Below, piece after piece: positions 61,807 to 64,000 of a DNA stretch of 64,000 nucleotides; within the stretch, counting starts at the first letter, position 1, and each line of letters starts with the position of its first letter. Origin of the DNA: Rhodococcus sp. IEGM 1381 (lineage in GTDB: Bacteria > Actinomycetota > Actinomycetes > Mycobacteriales > Mycobacteriaceae); the NCBI RefSeq assembly GCF_030056795.1, contig NZ_JASHKQ010000001.1, positions 372,001 through 436,000 on the forward strand, in the 5' to 3' direction. Under the pieces are notes generated by a model. The model did no database searches, was not told where the DNA came from, and was given only the letters and a program-made list of their open reading frames with translations. The position numbers were made by a program, and so were the translations under genes.

Positions 61807-61911
61807 AGCAGTCAAGCACGCGGAGCGTGCACAGCTGCTTCGGACGCAGTGCTCGATTCTCGTGATGTACCCAGGGGTTACCCCTGAGACCGGTCCCGTG
61901 GACCAACTCTC
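61807..61911 (-). ncRNA. Candidate structured RNA upstream of the retron-type RT
   Basis: Three hairpins follow each other: AGCAG/CTGCT with inner GCACGC-GGA-GCGTGC (61807-61839); the perfect palindrome CAGGGGT-T-ACCCCTG (61872-61886); and GAGA...GGTCC-CGT-GGACC...TCTC (61886-61911). They lie 90-190 bp upstream of the RT gene, where retron msr-msd RNAs are encoded, and no protein-coding frame is convincing here. I could not identify matching a1/a2 inverted repeats or a safe branching G, so this stays a candidate. Confidence 0.35.
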
Positions 61912-61983
61912 GCCCACGTGCCGCTGCATTCCTCCACCATGCCAAATCGAGGCCGATCTGTCAGCGCGTTGCCCGCGGGACGG

Positions 61984-62523
61984 TCACGGAAGGATCGATT
62001 CGAGTGCGCCCATCACGATGGTCGTCAACGACAGCCCGCCGGTTCCGAAAGCCGCGGCGACGACGATGCCGACGAGGGCGTCCTCGCGGGACGGTGTCGG
62101 CGGTTCGATCGTCTTGTTCACCATTGTGAAAGGCAGCGACCACAACACATCGACACCTCCAGCGAAAACGCGAGTCAACACCCCGAATTCGTTGTCGCCC
62201 CGATCCGACGAACCATCCAGCAGCACACTGTCTTCCAAGTTCTTGGCGCGCAGCGTCAGAGTACGTCCGCCGTACTGGATACCGATGCGGTAGGACCGCT
62301 TGAAGAGCCTCGCGCGGCCGGGATCGAGAACGATGTCGCGGCCGTCGATGCTCGCCTGCAGGTGCGCGGCGGTGCGCGTACCGATCGGTGCCGTGTCCGA
62401 GGTCCGAGGCCCCGTGCGAGAAATCGTGACGGTCATGGGTACGCCCTCGCGAAACGAACCGCAGATCTCGTCGTCCCGGTAGATCAGATCCAGTTCCCCA
62501 TAGATGCCCGTCTCGACCAGCAC
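61984..62523 (-). CDS. Hypothetical protein with C-terminal membrane helix
   Basis: Read from GTG 62523 this is a 179-residue protein; GTG 62574 is an alternative start, and the frame upstream of that runs into the divergent DUF3558 promoter. It has a beta-rich N-terminal and central part (GIYGELDLIYRDDEICGSF, ARLFKRSYRIGIQYGGRTLTLR) and a hydrophobic C-terminus (ALVGIVVAAAFGTGGLSLTTIVMG) that is probably a membrane helix. No family recognised. It is on the same strand as the RT, separated by the structured gap, so an effector role in a retron is conceivable but unproven. Confidence 0.5.
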   Translation of the reverse strand: MLVETGIYGELDLIYRDDEICGSFREGVPMTVTISRTGPRTSDTAPIGTRTAAHLQASIDGRDIVLDPGRARLFKRSYRIGIQYGGRTLTLRAKNLEDSVLLDGSSDRGDNEFGVLTRVFAGGVDVLWSLPFTMVNKTIEPPTPSREDALVGIVVAAAFGTGGLSLTTIVMGALESILP

Positions 62524-62686
62524 AGACGTGGAGTTCTCGAAACGGCCCGAGTTGCCGTCGTCGCAATCCTGCACGTCCGCCAGCCTGTCACAGATTCTGC
62601 GACTCCCGAGTTGCAGACACTCGGGAACCGGCGCGGGTTGTGCTGCGTCCAAGAACGTAGGTGTTCTCGAGGAACGGACAAGAGCA

Positions 62687-63238
62687 ATGCGCAGGGCACG
62701 TCGATGGATCCCGATGATGGCAACACTTCTGCTGATCCCGGGCTGCTCGAGCACCACCGAGGGTGCCGCGTCGCCGGGAACGAAGACCAGCACCACCGTC
62801 GCGGCCCCAACTACGCCATGGGACCCCTGCACCATCCCCGACGAGGCCGTCGAGCGAGCGGGATTGAACGTAGCCACCAAGGAGTCGGGGATCTTCGGCC
62901 GCGATCAATACGGATTCAAGATCTGTGGGTGGGAAGATCGACCGCCGAACAACAAGTACTACTTTTCGATATTCGTAGGGCTCGAAGGCATCGACTACCT
63001 CGACGATCCCGCTACCTTCGACCGGCTTCAGGCTGTGCGGGTGGGCACTCGCGACGCAACCCAGTATCAGCAGGTCGGTGCCGACGCATCTCTGAACTGC
63101 GGCATTGCCTTCACCGAGGGCATCCAATTGATCAGGGCGACAATCATCACTGATGCTACGGTCCGCAACCCTCCTTACGACCCGTGTATGGAGTTGAATT
63201 CCCTGGTCGCAGGGCTCGACTCAGAACTACCCAGCTAA
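62687..63238 (+). CDS. DUF3558-family lipoprotein
   Basis: This 183-residue protein is read from ATG 62687, behind GAGGAACGG. The lipoprotein signal ends in LLIPGCSS, followed by a Thr/Ala-rich linker and the DUF3558 domain: PWDPCTIPDEAVERAGLN, KICGWED, CGIAFTEG and NPPYDPCMELNSLVAG with four Cys likely forming two disulphides. DUF3558 lipoproteins are common in mycolate-bearing actinobacteria and of unknown role. The next gene on the same strand starts 27 bp later. Confidence 0.85.
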   Translation: MRRARRWIPMMATLLLIPGCSSTTEGAASPGTKTSTTVAAPTTPWDPCTIPDEAVERAGLNVATKESGIFGRDQYGFKICGWEDRPPNNKYYFSIFVGLEGIDYLDDPATFDRLQAVRVGTRDATQYQQVGADASLNCGIAFTEGIQLIRATIITDATVRNPPYDPCMELNSLVAGLDSELPS

Positions 63239-63265
63239 ATCCATCGACTGAGAGATGCAGAAACC

Positions 63266-63652
63266 GTGACCGAGACCAGGCCGGACCTCATCGCACATTG
63301 GCAAGAGCTCAACGCCCAAGCCGACGCCGGCACCATCACTATTCCTATCGAAGTCGCTGCCAAGTGCGATGCAGCCTGCGTCGTCTACATCGCACATCTC
63401 AACGACATGAAACGTAAGGCCATTCGGCTGGGCGAATTTCAGGAGTGGGGCGACTTGAAGTCTGCGCAAGACTTGCAAGCCCGGTTCGGTCGCCTCGCCA
63501 CCGGCACCGATCGGTCTCTCGACGTCATTCTGCAGCAGCACATCGACGTCATCGAATCCATGCGGATGCTCTTTCGTCGGTACTTCGACGAGACGGCCGA
63601 TACCGATGATCTGACGTCGTCGAACATCACGGCGCTCATTCCGGAGAACTGA
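63266..63652 (+). CDS. Helical hypothetical protein downstream of DUF3558 lipoprotein
   Basis: GTG 63266 opens a 128-residue protein that is almost entirely helical, with long amphipathic stretches (LIAHWQELNAQADAGTITIP, SAQDLQARFGRLATG and VILQQHIDVIESMRMLFRRYF). Size, lack of signal and position after a DUF3558 lipoprotein resemble ESX-associated or WXG100-like partners, but no WxG motif is present (the nearest is EEFQEWGD-like EFQEWGD). Function unknown. Confidence 0.6.
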   Translation: MTETRPDLIAHWQELNAQADAGTITIPIEVAAKCDAACVVYIAHLNDMKRKAIRLGEFQEWGDLKSAQDLQARFGRLATGTDRSLDVILQQHIDVIESMRMLFRRYFDETADTDDLTSSNITALIPEN

Positions 63653-64000
63653 TAGGCCGCAGTGCTTTCCGACGGCGCTCGACCTCTCGCTCGTCGTCGT
63701 TCAGACGCAGCTCCGACGGCTCCGCGACCTAGCCAGCCCCACAATCGACGCCCTCCGTCGTCATTCACACCCCGTAGACGCGGTGTGGATCTCCACGAGG
63801 GGCGTGGATCCCTGCATCGGGGCACTTACGTGACACCTGGTCCGTAATTGCACGTGACAGTTGTCAACAGTTCGCCATGACGGCGAAAACGACCTTGCAA
63901 TTGGCGTTGACCTGCGCTTTCTCCGAGGTGGAGAGTCTGATGTGTCGCCGAGGAACACGGCTGAAGATCTACTGACGAAAGAGCGAAGGGAATTGCAGAT
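63653..64000. other. 348-bp segment with no supported gene
   Basis: No convincing coding frame is present. A 61-codon frame from GTG 63662 has disordered Arg/Pro/Ser composition, and a 32-codon frame from ATG 63877 (starting MTAKTTLQLALTCAF) has no support. TGACAGTTGTCA (63855-63866) is a perfect 12-bp palindrome that might be an operator. A purine-rich GAGCGAAGGGA at 63981-63991 could be the ribosome site of a gene starting beyond the window. Confidence 0.4.

Overview
The window looks like a chromosomal segment of a mycolic-acid actinobacterium, most likely Rhodococcus or a close relative. It is GC-rich, has frequent GTG starts, and many genes overlap as ATGA or TGATG. It carries a WhiB protein, a DUF3558 lipoprotein, a secreted cutinase, a secretory lipase, a DtxR/IdeR-like iron box and a DUF222/13E12-type HNH protein. 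About a dozen genes have a TANNNT hexamer only 6-7 nt before the start codon, as expected for leaderless mRNAs. No rRNA, tRNA, CRISPR array or complete IS element was seen.

Layout. 0-2.5 kb: the tail of a short-chain dehydrogenase, a RecB-like/RNase H-like nuclease and a DUF6474 protein. 2.5-5.3 kb: a copper cluster (His/Met-rich membrane protein, YcnI, CopC, CopD). 5.4-7.4 kb: a C5-cytosine methyltransferase overlapping a GIY-YIG nuclease, a probable type II restriction-modification pair. 7.4-13.8 kb: a LysR regulator, a TDT-family exporter, a VOC protein and a three-gene ferric-type ABC importer. 13.9-16.5 kb: MarR regulator plus 14-TM drug exporter. 16.5-24.1 kb: a beta-propeller lipoprotein, GabD2, lipase, TipA-like MerR regulator, WhiB, a frameshifted Tat amidohydrolase, DUF5313 and RraA. 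24.2-25.7 kb: a hydrolase divergent from a TetR regulator, with two near-identical operators between them. 26.1-27.5 kb: a short leader peptide with three consecutive Thr codons and a terminator hairpin, followed by a threonyl-tRNA synthetase paralogue that has no editing domain. 27.5-32.7 kb: beta-lactamase-fold lipoprotein, branched-chain aminotransferase, aldo-keto reductase, GNAT, siderophore-type binding protein behind an IdeR-like box, and small proteins. 32.8-35.5 kb: an accessory-looking patch with a coupled pair of small genes and a DUF222-HNH protein. 35.6-48.7 kb: hypothetical proteins, formamidase with FmdB, a photolyase-like protein whose two domains appear to be in reversed order, a LiaRS-like two-component operon with a DUF4097 protein, a MerR/GyrI-like regulator, secreted beta-propeller proteins and a cutinase.

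48.7-60.5 kb is a galactoside utilisation locus. One arm (minus strand) encodes GH42 beta-galactosidase, a DeoR regulator, GalT, GalK and an ABC ATPase. The divergent arm encodes a Tat lipoprotein binding protein, two permeases and GH36 alpha-galactosidase. Together they would import alpha- and beta-galactosides, hydrolyse them inside the cell and phosphorylate galactose; galE and galM are not in the window.

60.5-63.7 kb: a retron-type reverse transcriptase preceded by a structured, repeat-bearing 264-bp gap and a small putative membrane protein, then a DUF3558 lipoprotein and a helical hypothetical protein.

The three most interesting objects are the threonine attenuator with its editing-less ThrRS, the retron-type RT locus, and the apparently circularly permuted photolyase-like protein.
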